Positions 9,501-20,097 of a stretch of DNA of 64,000 nucleotides are shown piece after piece; position 1 is the stretch's first letter; each line of letters starts with the position of its first letter. Position numbers and translations under genes: made by a program. Source of the DNA: Rachycentron canadum (Eukaryota > Chordata > Actinopteri > Carangiformes > Rachycentridae); NCBI GenBank assembly GCA_038496675.1, contig CM076652.1, positions 10,953,212 through 11,017,211 on the forward strand, given 5' to 3'. The notes beneath the pieces are model-generated. The model saw only the letters and a program-made list of their open reading frames with translations, was not told where the DNA came from and ran no database searches.

Positions 9501-12176
9501 AAGTCGAGGATGGATGACCTTCCCTCTGACATTTTTCTCGCATATCAGTCCATTAAATTAAACACTCCATCTCTCACATTTAAACCTCACTTCGTGTGTG
9601 ACAGAGGACCCACTCCGGTGCTGCTGCTCTTTGCACAAGCACCATAGAGAGTGAGAGTCTTCGTCGGTGGCAGTGAGCTGCAGCAATTTCACATTCATGG
9701 GGCGACTGAAGAGTTGAGGCAGGGTTTAGAAGAGGATTGTGGGTGATGTGGTTGTTGTGTAGATGGTGTCGGAAAATTGCTGAGTGATCTTCTGCTGTGT
9801 TTTCATCCAGTCTGACAGCCACCCTGGCCAGTGTTGGAGCAGCCAGTATTCCCAGTGCCGGCTTGGTGACTATGCTGTTGATCCTGACTGCTGTAGGCCT
9901 GCCAACTCAAGATATCAGTCTGCTGGTTGCTGTCGACTGGCTGCTGTGAGTTTGACAAGAAATATATCTCTACCATGGTTACGTATTTGAAGGTTTTAGT
10001 TTTCCCGCAGTTCCTGGCATCTCCTTCGTCTATGAAGCATGCACGTCCCTCCTGATATCCTGGCTTTTCTCCCTCCTCAGGGATCGATTCAGGACCTCAG
10101 TGAACGTGGTGGGTGACTCCTACGGTGCAGGCATCGTGTACCACATGTCCAAGGCAGAGCTTGAAGAGCTGGACGCACACGCGGCCAAATCTGACGACAT
10201 TGAAATGATGACGAAGACCCAGTCTTACTACGACGACATGAAGAACCACCACGAAAACAATTCCAACCAGTGCGTCTTAACCGCCACCGCTACCACAACC
10301 GCTACCACTACTGCTAACAATTCTGTCGTAGTAGATGAATGCAAGGTACAATTAACGCTTACGGACATAGAGACTTGTATATAACCCTTTCTGTTGTTGC
10401 ATGCTCACCCCGCACTATTGCTTGACTGTGTTTTTATCCAATGCATCTTTGGATATAATAATGCAAATAGACTGTTAATTTATGACAGAAGTGAAGCAAG
10501 AGAACAACAGATGCATGCGTATGTATATATTTCATACGTCTGGAATAGCAGCTTTTGTGTCTAAAAGTACTCTAACCAAAAGAAAAATTAAATTAAAGCT
10601 GCAATTTAGTTCAGCTTCATGCAAATGAGGAAGAAATGCACTCTAGCTCTGCAGATAGTTAATCTGATGTCTGTAACCTTTTGGGGATTGGCTCTAACTC
10701 ATAATCCTCATTATGACCATAAGGAATTATTTAGCAGCCCTCCATCCTATCAAAAGTTCATGCTGCACCTGTTTTTTTCCTAAATATCCTACCATTTTTT
10801 CTTTTACCTTTTAATTGTCAAACAGATGTATTTCCAAGCAGGTCATCCATTGCTGTAGCATTTAACATGCTCAGAGGGAAAGTGTTACAGCTAATTAGCA
10901 GTTCATATATTCCCCCATATACGCACATCTACCACGCTGTCACAGACTCATTCTCAGTCAGGGTTTTTTTTTTTTTTTTTGACACCATCCATTTTTGCCG
11001 ATTGTGAAAAAAAAAACCGTGAAGTAGCTCCCATAATGTATAACATAATGAACTTTGAATCCAGTCTTTGAATGTATTCTAGCCTTTTAGAATAATATAT
11101 GGGAGTTCAGAGTGCTTGTTCCCTGACACACACACACACACACACAAACGCCCTGGCGGAAAAGGTCTACTGATGAGCCTATTCATTTATTAAAGGGTGA
11201 AAGGTGTTGCCTAGCAACACTGGCAACCTGTCACAGAAGCAATCTGTCCATAGGAAAAAGTTATAGCCTATCCTCCTCTCTGAGTCTCCATTTATTAGCA
11301 GACATTTACATATAAATGTGATACAAAGGCTTGCTATTTCCAGTATCCACCATGACTATTTTTTTTCTGTTTTCTCCTCTGTTTGCCTGTAAATAGACTG
11401 ACTCACATTTCTAACCCCATTTTCAAAGATGCATACCACTGTAGTGTGCTTGCAAAGTAACAAAAACATAACCATGCATTGAATCTGTAGTGTTGGTACC
11501 TTGTTTTCTATGTAATCTTGCTATTTTGTGTTCAGAATTTATTTATATTTGTGTGCGCGTGCGTGTATGTGTGTGTGTTTTTCTTTTAATAGCCTGTTGA
11601 GTTTTTTTGTTATCATAAATGTGTGGTGTGTTCCCAGGTCAGTAAAATGAACAGTGCTCTCAGGACTACCATAAGCATGATTATTAGTGGTTAAACAGAA
11701 GTTCTAGTATTTCCTCCACAGTTTTTGCATGTTGTAAGACACGGAGGCCGCGTTTTAATTGCCAAATAACACTACAGCATCCAAAATCACAGAAAAGAAT
11801 GTTCTACATGGTTGTCTGGCTTTACAGTAACAAAATGTTTACAGTCACATATTATCTAAAACATGTACCTCAACAAATGGCTGAAATTTGTTTTTTTTTT
11901 TTGATGGCATAGCATGCTTTATTTCCTGCATAAGCCCGACTGACCAATAGGACCGTTAGGCTAAAGCTGAAAGTCAAATCGCACATCGTCTTGTTGTTAT
12001 AAGACTTTTATGAGAAATTAAGCTTGTCTGCGTGTGTGCGTGTGTGTTTTTTTCAATGTGTGCCTTAGATCCACTGTTTAGATGTCCCTGCTAACTGCTT
12101 GCAGGTAACCTCAGCCACTAACGGCTCTGCTGCGGAGTGCACGCTTGTTGAGGAGGAACCATGGAAACATGAATAA
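1750..12176 (+). CDS. slc1a2: Excitatory amino acid transporter 2 (glial glutamate transporter EAAT2/GLT-1), 11 coding exons
   Basis: Na+-coupled plasma-membrane glutamate/aspartate transporter of the SLC1 family; in vertebrates it clears synaptic glutamate, mainly in astroglia. Coding exons: 1750-1754, 4320-4459, 6252-6404, 6757-7007, 7398-7545, 8077-8203, 8421-8654, 8753-8947, 9811-9945, 10081-10345, 12105-12176. They sum to 1725 nt (574 aa plus stop), the human length, with GT-AG borders and matching phases throughout. Visible hallmarks are MPKQVEVRMH near the N-terminus, the serine-rich hairpin-1 motif TASSAGTLP (residues 350-358), NMDGT (386-390) in TM7 and DRFRTSVNV (464-472) in TM8, where the substrate-binding Asp/Arg/Asn residues lie. 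Two N-glycosylation sequons (NATT, NITK) fall in the exon 5 extracellular loop. The start was chosen because exon 1 gives MNANS before MPKQ, resembling the known short mammalian N-terminus. Whether this is teleost paralogue a or b cannot be told. Confidence 0.97.
2914..2961. repeat. GT microsatellite
   Basis: About 24 GT units in slc1a2 intron 1. Confidence 0.95.
3490..3564. repeat. TTTC tetranucleotide microsatellite
   Basis: Near-perfect TTTC units in slc1a2 intron 1, an asymmetric purine/pyrimidine tract. Confidence 0.95.
4320..4459 (+). CDS. slc1a2: slc1a2 coding exon 2 (cytoplasmic N-terminus and start of TM1)
   Basis: Acceptor CTGTTACAG, donor G|GTAAGT. Encodes residues 2-48, including MPKQVEVRMHESHLEP and KNLLLTLTV. 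An internal ATG at 4330 (MPKQ) could serve as an alternative start. Confidence 0.95.
6252..6404 (+). CDS. slc1a2: slc1a2 coding exon 3 (TM1-TM2)
   Basis: Encodes residues 49-99. The stretches HPDVVM, AFPGDILMRMLKMLILPLI and SSLITG are nearly identical to mammalian EAAT2. Phase 1 at both ends. Confidence 0.96.
6757..7007 (+). CDS. slc1a2: slc1a2 coding exon 4 (TM3 to the second extracellular loop)
   Basis: Encodes residues 100-183, with GRLGTRAMVYYMTTT, LAIHPGNPKLK and RNLFPENLVQACFQQ. Acceptor TGCAG, donor CAG|GTAATG. Confidence 0.97.
7398..7545 (+). CDS. slc1a2: slc1a2 coding exon 5 (glycosylated extracellular loop)
   Basis: Encodes residues 184-232 between TM4 elements. It begins IQTVTKKVE and ends FKSGMNVLG. 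Sequons NATT and NITK are present. The loop is shorter than in mammals, as expected for the fastest-evolving part of the protein. Confidence 0.93.
7575..7745. repeat. Interspersed teleost repeat fragment in slc1a2 intron 5
   Basis: Characteristic phrases are ATGCTAACATGTTGATGCTAA, in part, GTTCACCATCTT, TTAGCATGCTAACATTTGCT and GCTAAACACAAAGTACAG. The last three recur in diverged form at 30.92 kb. I recognise it as a dispersed repeat common in percomorph genomes; the family name is not asserted. Confidence 0.65.
8077..8203 (+). CDS. slc1a2: slc1a2 coding exon 6 (TM4-TM5)
   Basis: Encodes LIGFFIAFGICMGKMGE and FFNILNEIVMKLVIMIM. The donor is GTTGGT; the Trp codon is split TG|G with exon 7. 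Confidence 0.95.
8421..8654 (+). CDS. slc1a2: slc1a2 coding exon 7 (TM5-TM6 and hairpin 1)
   Basis: Encodes YSPFGIACLICGKI, DLEVVARQLGMYMVT and QAWITALGTAS, the start of re-entrant hairpin 1. The split Ser codon AG|T joins exon 8. Confidence 0.97.
8753..8947 (+). CDS. slc1a2: slc1a2 coding exon 8 (hairpin 1 end and TM7, NMDGT motif)
   Basis: Encodes residues 353-417: SAGTLPVTFRCLEENLG, FVLPVGATINMDGTALYEA and AAIFIAQMNGV. NMDGT forms the cation-binding break in TM7 of SLC1 transporters. Confidence 0.98.
9811..9945 (+). CDS. slc1a2: slc1a2 coding exon 9 (hairpin 2)
   Basis: Encodes LTATLASVGAASIPSAGLV and LILTAVGLPTQDISLL, ending in VDWLL. Hairpin 2 is the extracellular gate in this family. 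Confidence 0.97.
10081..10345 (+). CDS. slc1a2: slc1a2 coding exon 10 (TM8 and proximal C-tail)
   Basis: Encodes residues 463-551: DRFRTSVNVVGDSYGAG (substrate and Na+ site in TM8), TKTQSYYDDMKNH, then SNQCV, a Thr/Ala-rich insertion, and NSVVVDECK. It ends AAG|GTACAA. The donor is weak, consistent with optional read-through into the short form. Confidence 0.95.
10346..10384 (+). CDS. slc1a2: slc1a2 alternative C-terminus by read-through (GLT-1b type, ending DIETCI)
   Basis: If the exon 10 donor is not used, the frame continues 12 codons to a stop and ends VQLTLTDIETCI. The last residues, DIETCI, are those of the mammalian GLT-1b variant, whose C-terminus is a PDZ ligand (known to bind PICK1). 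Reading through gives 563 aa instead of 574. The match of the final six residues in the correct frame, beside the correct exon, makes chance unlikely. Confidence 0.85.
   Translation, partial: VQLTLTDIETCI
12105..12176 (+). CDS. slc1a2: slc1a2 coding exon 11 (GLT-1a C-terminus)
   Basis: Acceptor CTTGCAG, then VTSATNGSAAE and VEEEPWKHE before TAA. This corresponds to the canonical mammalian GLT-1a tail ending EEEPWKREK. Confidence 0.93.
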   Translation, partial: VTSATNGSAAECTLVEEEPWKHE

Positions 12177-13843
12177 TGGCAGCACAGAGACCCCCTGCTC
12201 CTGGGCTCCACAAGCTTTCCTACCTGGTGATAAATGAGTGAATGAAAAAAAGTCACATGAACAGAACTACTAATTGTATTTTTTATTTTTATTTTTTTTA
12301 GTTAAGTTTTCTTTTTTTCTTTTTTAGTCCCTTTAAAAATTTTTGTAACTGTCTATCTGACTGATGTGTAATACTAATTTACTTAACCGATAAATGATAA
12401 CAGACGTGTACTTTACCTGTTAGAGCACAATTATGCCCAATAGCAGATACTTGCACAACATACTTCAAGGCTTGGAGAAGGAAAAGAGGGGAAAAAAAAG
12501 TTAGATAAGCTATTCTTAGCAATACATCCTGGTTCTACATTATGAGATGAGAGAAGAAGTGGCTGTACAACATGGGATGCACTGAGATCATCTTCCACGT
12601 TTCACAGAGGTGATTCACGATTCTAATGCCAGAGGATGAGAGGGAGTTAGAGCATTAATCGTGGCAACCAGTGTAAAGTGTGTACTGAGGTTTGCTTTAC
12701 AGCCCTGTTAGTACCATCACACGTGTGCCATGAGGGCCACTGCTTTTCATTTTCAGCCCAATCTCTCATCTGAGTGCATCTGACTGCATTTTGGTTACCC
12801 GCTATCCCTCAGGTCCAGCAAACTGATGAAAGGGTAGGAGGAAGGGAGAACAATGACGAACAGGAAAAACCACGCTGACCCTCACAACCCATAAGCACAG
12901 TCAATTATGAAGCACAAATCACACCACGGAGCCCATTTTTCTACCCCCACCTTTTGTTTTCCTTTTGTCTACTGTAGAGAAAGAGGACTTTTTTTTTTTT
13001 CTCTGGGTCTCCTGCTGAGTGAGATATGAAATTTGTGTGTGTGTGTGTGTGTGTGCATGATAGAGAGAAAGAGAGAGAAAGGGAGCGAGAGCTGGGGTTA
13101 AGAACATGACCAAGTCAATTATAGGGACCAAACAGGCAGAAAATCAATCAACTCACAGGGGCCTTTGAATTGCCTCCATGACGCAACACATTTTTCACTT
13201 TTCTTAAATCATTGTCCGCTTATAAGCGGCTACTACAGCAACTGCTATTTTCTTCCTCTTTTTTTTTTTTTTCTTCTGATGAAGCCTCAAAACTTAAAGC
13301 TAAGAAAATCGCTGCCCTAAATATGAAACTTTCTGATTGAAAAAAAAAAATTGAAATTAAAGTTAAATTAGCGTCAATTTTATCGTTACAAGAGCATAAA
13401 AACGAATAATAGACACATCTAAGCAAAATTCGGCACAAAAGGGGAGAAAAGGTAGAGCACAAAGCGACAGAGCACAATAATGATAATATCATAATTAAAG
13501 TCATGCGCACAAAAAAAAAAAGATCATATTAAAAACAGAGAGCAAAAGATACTCAGGCTTTTATGTTTACTCTTTTACAGGGAAAAAAAATAATGTAATC
13601 CTAAATGTTTACTTGCTCGCCACTCGAGCGTTTCACCTCGGCCTCTTTAACGGCACATCTTCGGAAAGTTTTCACTACAGCGAAGAACTTTGTTGAAAGA
13701 CAATAAGTTAATAACACGACGTGTTTTCCAGCACGTACAGTAAAAGCACACACTTCTATTTCAGACTGCGTTCGGTGTCTGCATTTGTCCTCAAACCTGT
13801 GAACTGTGTCGAAAGCAGGGACGCTGACAGGGAACACAGGGCG

Positions 13844-13880
<37 letters not shown>
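13844..13880. repeat. AAT microsatellite
   Basis: About 12 AAT units in the slc1a2 3' UTR. Confidence 0.95.
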
Positions 13881-13882
<2 letters not shown>

Positions 13883-14768
13883 GAGAAAAGAAAAGAAACC
13901 GAGGAGGAAGTAGAGCAGCTCTCATGTCAGATGGATTCTTGGCTTGCACAAACAGAGGCAGATCACTGGTATATATAACAAGGCTCGGCAGCCTCTTGTT
14001 TAGCCAGACCTTTAAAAAAAAAAAAAAAAAGAAAAAGAAGAAGGGGTAAACAACAATATATTTCAGCCACCGGAGCTCACGACTGTTTCTACAAACCCTT
14101 TAGATGCTGCAGCTGCGTGTCCATATTGGTGAGAGGTCGTTTAAGAACAAAACACGCATTAACGCCAGAATGTCGCCAACTATCAGGTAATAAAAAAAAA
14201 AAACAAAAAAAAAAAACAATGTATTCCTCTCTCACAACCAAACGGCTTAAACAAACAAACAAACAAACAAAAAACAAACAAAACAAACAAACAAAAAACA
14301 CATACACAAACAAAGCAGGACAACTGGCTGTTAATCTTTTTTTTTTTTTTTTTTTTTTAGCCTGTGTGAAGTGAGAGGTGAGACACTTCTGTCACGTGGG
14401 TGTGGCCGACTTTCATTTCTTCATCATCCCCCTCCCCCGTCTTGTTTCTTTTCATTTTGTGCTAAATGACGAGCCTCGCCTTGAAGATGTTCGACCCCCC
14501 AAACGCCGCCACTTAAAGTAACACTAGGGAGGTTAACACGACCCGTAGCGCCGCACTCCGCCCTTTAGTTCCTGGGACGCGCTCGCCGAAGAGACGTCTT
14601 TCACTTTGCTTTTTTTTTTTTTTTTTTTATTGTTATTATTATTATTTTTTTTTTTTTTTCAAAGCTCAGCTGACAGACGCGTGCTTTGGTGCAACTCAAG
14701 TGATCCTGCATGTACACACTCTGCGCAGACTGATGCATGCTATACACACGCAAACAAGCACTCACTCA

Positions 14769-14769
<1 letters not shown>

Positions 14770-14801
<32 letters not shown>
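14770..14801. repeat. CA microsatellite
   Basis: About 16 CA units in the slc1a2 3' UTR, preceded by CACT repeats. Confidence 0.9.
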
Positions 14802-14802
<1 letters not shown>

Positions 14803-16557
14803 TTCACCTTTTTGTGCACACGTACTTATAAACACACATGCAAACATTGAAAACCTAGAAGGTCACTACAGTTGTAATTGTAACCAGTGAGCTGCAGAGC
14901 ACAGCACTGACACACTAATGGGGCCCCTGCGCCTGATCTTTTGACCTTGTGATCTTCAGGAAAAAAGAAAAAAAAAAAAAAAAGAAAGAAAAAAAAAAAG
15001 AAAAAACTCTCCAGTAAAGGAGACAATGCAAACCATAGTGTCACCAATGGGGATTGAGTGTTGGACCACTGTTATGTTCAAGCTCACGGTTTTAGAAGCA
15101 TGAATAAAATAAAATGATAATTATTTTTTTGCACCACTATCTTAAAAGCATGATATTTTGAAGTGCCTCCTTGCACTTTGTGTATATATTGTAGGTAACG
15201 GATTTTTTTTTTTTTTTTTTTTTTTGGGAGGGGGGGGCGTTGAAATGATATGTAGGAATATAGTTTCATTGCTGTGACATTTTTAATGTAATCCTCTAGA
15301 ATAAAAATATCATCTATGTCCCGAGTAAAATTAGATTAGACAAAATGTATAGAGAGGAAATCGTGTAATAAATTGCTTGTTTTTTTATTCTCTAATAGCT
15401 GTTAACTAGCTGTTTTACTTACCTGTCCCCCACAAATATATAAATATCTTTTTTTTGTATCTAATGTAAGCGTTTTGAATGTTTGTTCCATGAAGATATA
15501 AGCGGTGTGCATTCATTTTCATTTTCATTGTACATAAATAAATATATAATTGTTCAGTTCAGTGGCAATGCAGAATTTTCCAGAAATTACAGTGATCCTG
15601 AAGCAAGCAACCATTTGCAATGGCGAAGAGAAAAAGGGAAGAGAGTGAGAATGAGAGAGAGAAAGAGAGCGAGGGGACTTTTCTGCTTTGACAGAGGGGG
15701 CCAACACGAATTACTTTGGTGGTGTTATTACAGTGATAAAGGCTGCAGAAAAGAGAGACAAGTGAAGGAATAAAGGTCTAATTTGCCCTGGATGCAGAAT
15801 AAAGTGAGAAAATCAAACAACCTAGTTGATTTGAGTGAAAGAACAAACATCAGATGTCTTCAGATACCTGTTACAGTATAGAGCAACATTCCTCAGGTGA
15901 CTCATCTGAACCATTTTGTCTTTTCAGTGGAGAAAACTGGCTTTTTAGTCTCAGGCATCTTTGTTTACCCGGTTCATGTGCATTCAAAGCAAAACATAGA
16001 TATCTAGATCTTTAGATTCCGCGTTATCCTAGCTACATGTCGAATCCTCAAGCATTTTGCCGAATGAGACTCTGTTGTTCCAGCAGCATCATGGAGGTTG
16101 ATAGAAATCCCACCCTGTAAACTGCCTTTACTCCACTTGCCTTTTGTTTGCATTCTACACAGAAACTATATGCACGCACAAACACCTGGAACTCGCTGAG
16201 CTAAGTGGCAGATATCGATTGACACAGTGTTACAATGAAGAGCCAGTATATCTTCAAGCTTCTCCTTTTCTACTGAAATGTGTCTTTTTGGAGAAACTCC
16301 TAAATAGAGCCTATAACATGTCTCACTCTTGCCTACAATGTGCTTTCCTTATTTTACTTTTCTAGGCCTTCCCTCTTTGAAAAGTTGTTGTTACTCTGAT
16401 GTAAAGGCAGAGCGTATGTGTGCGGGAGATACACTATTGAGAAAAAAAAGACAAAAAAATACATGAATTCTTTCTTTGGTCTATGGTATACATTTAAAAA
16501 AAAGCTGTTTCTACATATCAAGTGTTGTACCTTTGGTGTACATATACAAATATAACT

Positions 16558-16563
16558 AATAAA
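16558..16563 (+). terminator. slc1a2: Candidate distal polyadenylation signal of slc1a2
   Basis: AATAAA, followed within about 25 bases by the T/G-rich stretch TTTTGTCTGCTCTTTG, a typical downstream element. It is the last plus-strand hexamer before the convergent intergenic region. Confidence 0.5.
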
Positions 16564-17038
16564 TGTTGATTCATAACTAAATTTTGTCTGCTCTTTGAAT
16601 TTTTAGATCTCATGGACACACACGCACACACAAAATAATACTTTTTATCTTGTCTGTTTCTGTGATTCATTCAGTTGTTCAAGTGTAATTATGGCTAAGC
16701 CAAACATTTCATCTTTATCCTGTTTGGGTCTTTTACGCTCCACCCTGTCCCACTCAGGGAATAAGTAAGTAACTAGCCTGTTTAGGTTTAGACCACAGAA
16801 AACCTGATGTAATATATATGTAATATATATTCAGATCCTTGTCATGTCCCACACCACAAGTATGACATAGAGGAATATTTAGCATAAAAGTAGATATGTG
16901 CATATAGTGGAAGTGGTGGTCCGGATATACTACATTTATAATGACAATGCGCCTGTACTATTGACAATTCATTATCTAAACTGTATGTGTTAATAAGTTA
17001 ATGTGACAAAAATAAAATTGTTTAGTCTAGGCTATAAA

Positions 17039-17039
<1 letters not shown>

Positions 17040-17077
<38 letters not shown>

Positions 17078-17475
17078 NNNNNNNNNNNNNNNNNNNNNNN
17101 NNNNNNNNNNNNNNNNNNNNNNNNNNNNNNNNNNNNNNNNNNNNNNNNNNNNNNNNNNNNNNNNNNNNNNNNNNNNNNNNNNNNNNNNNNNNNNNNNNNN
17201 NNNNNNNNNNNNNNNNNNNNNNNNNNNNNNNNNNNNNNNNNNNNNNNNNNNNNNNNNNNNNNNNNNNNNNNNNNNNNNNNNNNNNNNNNNNNNNNNNNNN
17301 NNNNNNNNNNNNNNNNNNNNNNNNNNNNNNNNNNNNNNNNNNNNNNNNNNNNNNNNNNNNNNNNNNNNNNNNNNNNNNNNNNNNNNNNNNNNNNNNNNNN
17401 NNNNNNNNNNNNNNNNNNNNNNNNNNNNNNNNNNNNNNNNNNNNNNNNNNNNNNNNNNNNNNNNNNNNNNNNNNN

Positions 17476-17506
<31 letters not shown>

Positions 17507-17530
17507 CATATATATATATATATATTGTGT
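17040..17530. repeat. TA dinucleotide block spanning the assembly gap
   Basis: Pure TA on both sides of the N run, so the missing sequence is probably at least partly TA. Confidence 0.9.
17078..17475. other. Assembly gap (398 N)
   Basis: Run of N flanked on both sides by long TA dinucleotide repeats (17040-17076 and 17476-17530). The repeat is the likely reason for the gap, and its true size is unknown. Confidence 0.99.
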
Positions 17531-18045
17531 GTGTGTGTATATAATATAGATATATATATATACTTTTTTATACATTGGACAAAGACTCATGTTTTCTGAT
17601 TGTTCATAGATAACTGACAGTCTTCAGAAAAAAAGCCATTTAAAGCTTAAATGAAGTACACTATCAAAGTACTGTGGCCCAGAGATTGCATGTTTTTCTC
17701 AAGCCTGACATCCTCAGTGCTTTTCGATGGCAGCATAACTCCTGAGCGGCTTTTTAACGGTATTCAATGCATGTTAAATAAGCACTAATTGTTCTCTTTT
17801 ACCACTGAGTGCAGTTTCACGTTGTATGGAAAGATGCCACCTCTATCCTTCAAAATGGCCGTCTTTGTTTCCTGTGTTGACATGTTCTCGCATCACAACC
17901 GGTGCCATGGAAACCTCACTTCCTCTTATGTATGCAACCCACTTGCATCCCCTGTCATGCCATTCACTCACTCCCCTTTGTCCCCATACATACAGAGTAA
18001 TCAGTGAGTTAGCAGCACATTCCAGCACATCTATTTCCATACACA

Positions 18046-18051
18046 TTTATT
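18046..18051 (-). terminator. cd44: Candidate polyadenylation signal of cd44
   Basis: AATAAA on the minus strand, the first one seen downstream of the cd44 stop. It implies a 3' UTR of about 1.7 kb. No strong downstream element was identified. Confidence 0.35.
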
Positions 18052-19705
18052 TCATCCATGACTATACAAATCTTTTCAGCAACATGTTTTGTTAATTTGT
18101 CATAAAACCTGCCTACACTACTACATTTGCTACTTCCCCTTGAAATGAATGATGTAAGAGCAAAAGCAGGAAAAACAACAGAACAAAGAGTTCAGAAACA
18201 AAAAGATCTGTTTTACAATTGCTGTATATAATCCAGCTTCATACTGGGAAAAAAAAAAAAAAACAGGAGAAAACTTTGCTGTCACACTGGGAATAATATT
18301 GCTATTACACGATGTATGGTGTATTTCACCAATGTGAAGGCAACATTTTGTTTACATGTGTGCAAAACGGGCGCGTTGCAGCCTGGGAAAGCACAAAAGC
18401 TTCATTTAACATATGTTATTGCAACACCCCCCCCCCCCTTTTCATATGAGCTATTTAGTTCAGCATCTGTAGTTATGCTGCTCTCACTCACTTGTCAAAA
18501 TTGTGCTTAAATCTTATGTTCAAAAACTGATCAGTCAATCAATTCTTTTGTCCATTATTTTTTCTTCACCCTAATGAATGTACACACTGTGTATATAGTA
18601 TGACATCACCATGATCATCCTGCCTATCCTCAGGATAACGTCAGTGACTTCATATCATCGTATACCCAACTCCATGTCAATGTATACCACATCAACTGAC
18701 TACAGTGGTGCACAATCTGCTGTTTTGGATGCTATACATCCAGCTGATTCATACAGTATCCGCTCCACTTTGACTGTTGCCAAACCCATCAGCAATCGTT
18801 TACCCCGGAAGTACAGTTTCTAATTAAATAACTCTCAAAAGTGACACATTAAAAGGGATTCAAAGATCCTTTCTACCAGAAAATGAAAACAAAACAGCAC
18901 TGTCAGCTATTGCTAAGGTGTTTCCATAACATATGCTTTATATACAGAGGCCAAGAAAAAAGGGGTTCAAAGCTGCATAAATTAAGAAAGTGACATCCCC
19001 AGTTTTCTTGAAAATGGAAAAAAACCAAACTCTAGTCCACAGGCAATGTCTGAAATATACACAAGATTACAAGAATAAGCAAACAAATGAAATAAAGTGA
19101 ATCACATGTAAAACACTGGCAGTTGTATGTTTAAAATGTTTTTTTTTTTTTTTTCTATCCGCTGTATCTCAAATAAAATAAACCAGTTTTCATCATTTTC
19201 TAAGTTTAGGCTGATAGGCCCCTAACTTTTAGGATTTACCAATTCTATTTAAGAGTGATAAATCTGATTCCAAGATGTACTTCACCAATTACAACCTCAG
19301 CACCCGCCTCCCTATTAAAGCCATGCCTATCCAGCCCCGTCATCATCATCAAGAGCACACAACCTCACAAACGCAAAGAAATTACATAAAAAACACGCTT
19401 TCTCTCACACATACACACACACATGCTCATACTTTGCTATGCATGATACCCCATCATGTTTGACACTCTCTGACTGCCAATTAGTCCTAACTCACCTGGC
19501 ATAGCAGACAAATATAATTGAAAGACCTGGTCCCACTGAGAGGCAACACAATCTTTCTAAATGACAAACATATGGCCGTACCTAGGGTCCATTCATTCCT
19601 GACCACCAAAGCGGTTTACAACCCCAGTGTTTGGAGCTACCATCTACCATCTCCTACCTCACTCAACCGTCTCCTCACTACATCACTCCTGCCTACACTC
19701 CCCTC

Positions 19706-19913
19706 TCACGCCAGCTGTTCTTTATCTGGCGACTCCTCTAGCGTGATGACGGTGAACTCCTCTGTGTTGCCATTCTCCTGGAGCTTCTCCTTGGCCATGA
19801 GCGTCACCATCTCCTGCTCTCTCTCGTGGGAGCTGGATGCTGATGCTGCTGCCCCGTTCCCCTCGCCGCCATCTTTGCCACTGATGGTCAGCGTCTGTTT
19901 TTCTCCACACAAG
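19706..19913 (-). CDS. cd44: cd44 coding exon 8 (cytoplasmic tail)
   Basis: Encodes LCGEKQTLTISGKDG, a Gly/Ala/Ser stretch, QEMVTLMAKEK and a terminus ending PDKEQLA. CGEKQ and QEMV match human CGQKK (ERM-binding region) and QEMVHLV (basolateral-sorting region). The mammalian terminal KIGV is absent. Confidence 0.92.
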
Positions 19914-20012
19914 CTGCAAATGCACATTCAGACGCATTTATGTTTTTTTTGTCCATTCCCTTAGTGTGCAGCAAAATATGTGAAAATTGGAACTGTGATT
20001 ATTACCAACTGC

Positions 20013-20097
<85 letters not shown>

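Larger units (their letters stand above)
12177..16590 (+). other. slc1a2: slc1a2 3' untranslated region (extent inferred)
   Basis: About 4.4 kb with no coding exon recognised. It is AT-rich with homopolymer and CA/TTA/CAAA tracts and ends near the AATAAA at 16558. Long 3' UTRs are normal for this gene. Earlier AATAAA hexamers (for example near 15370 and 15797) could give shorter mRNAs. Confidence 0.5.
16600..19705. other. Convergent intergenic region between slc1a2 and cd44 (includes cd44 3' UTR)
   Basis: No coding exon seen. It contains a TA-repeat block interrupted by an assembly gap, a poly-C run near 18427, and probably the cd44 3' UTR, whose candidate signal is at 18046. Confidence 0.5.

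Noticed and set aside
20013..20097. Possible CRISPR-like or other array
   Set aside because: Simple AAT microsatellite; no spacers, and the genome is a vertebrate.
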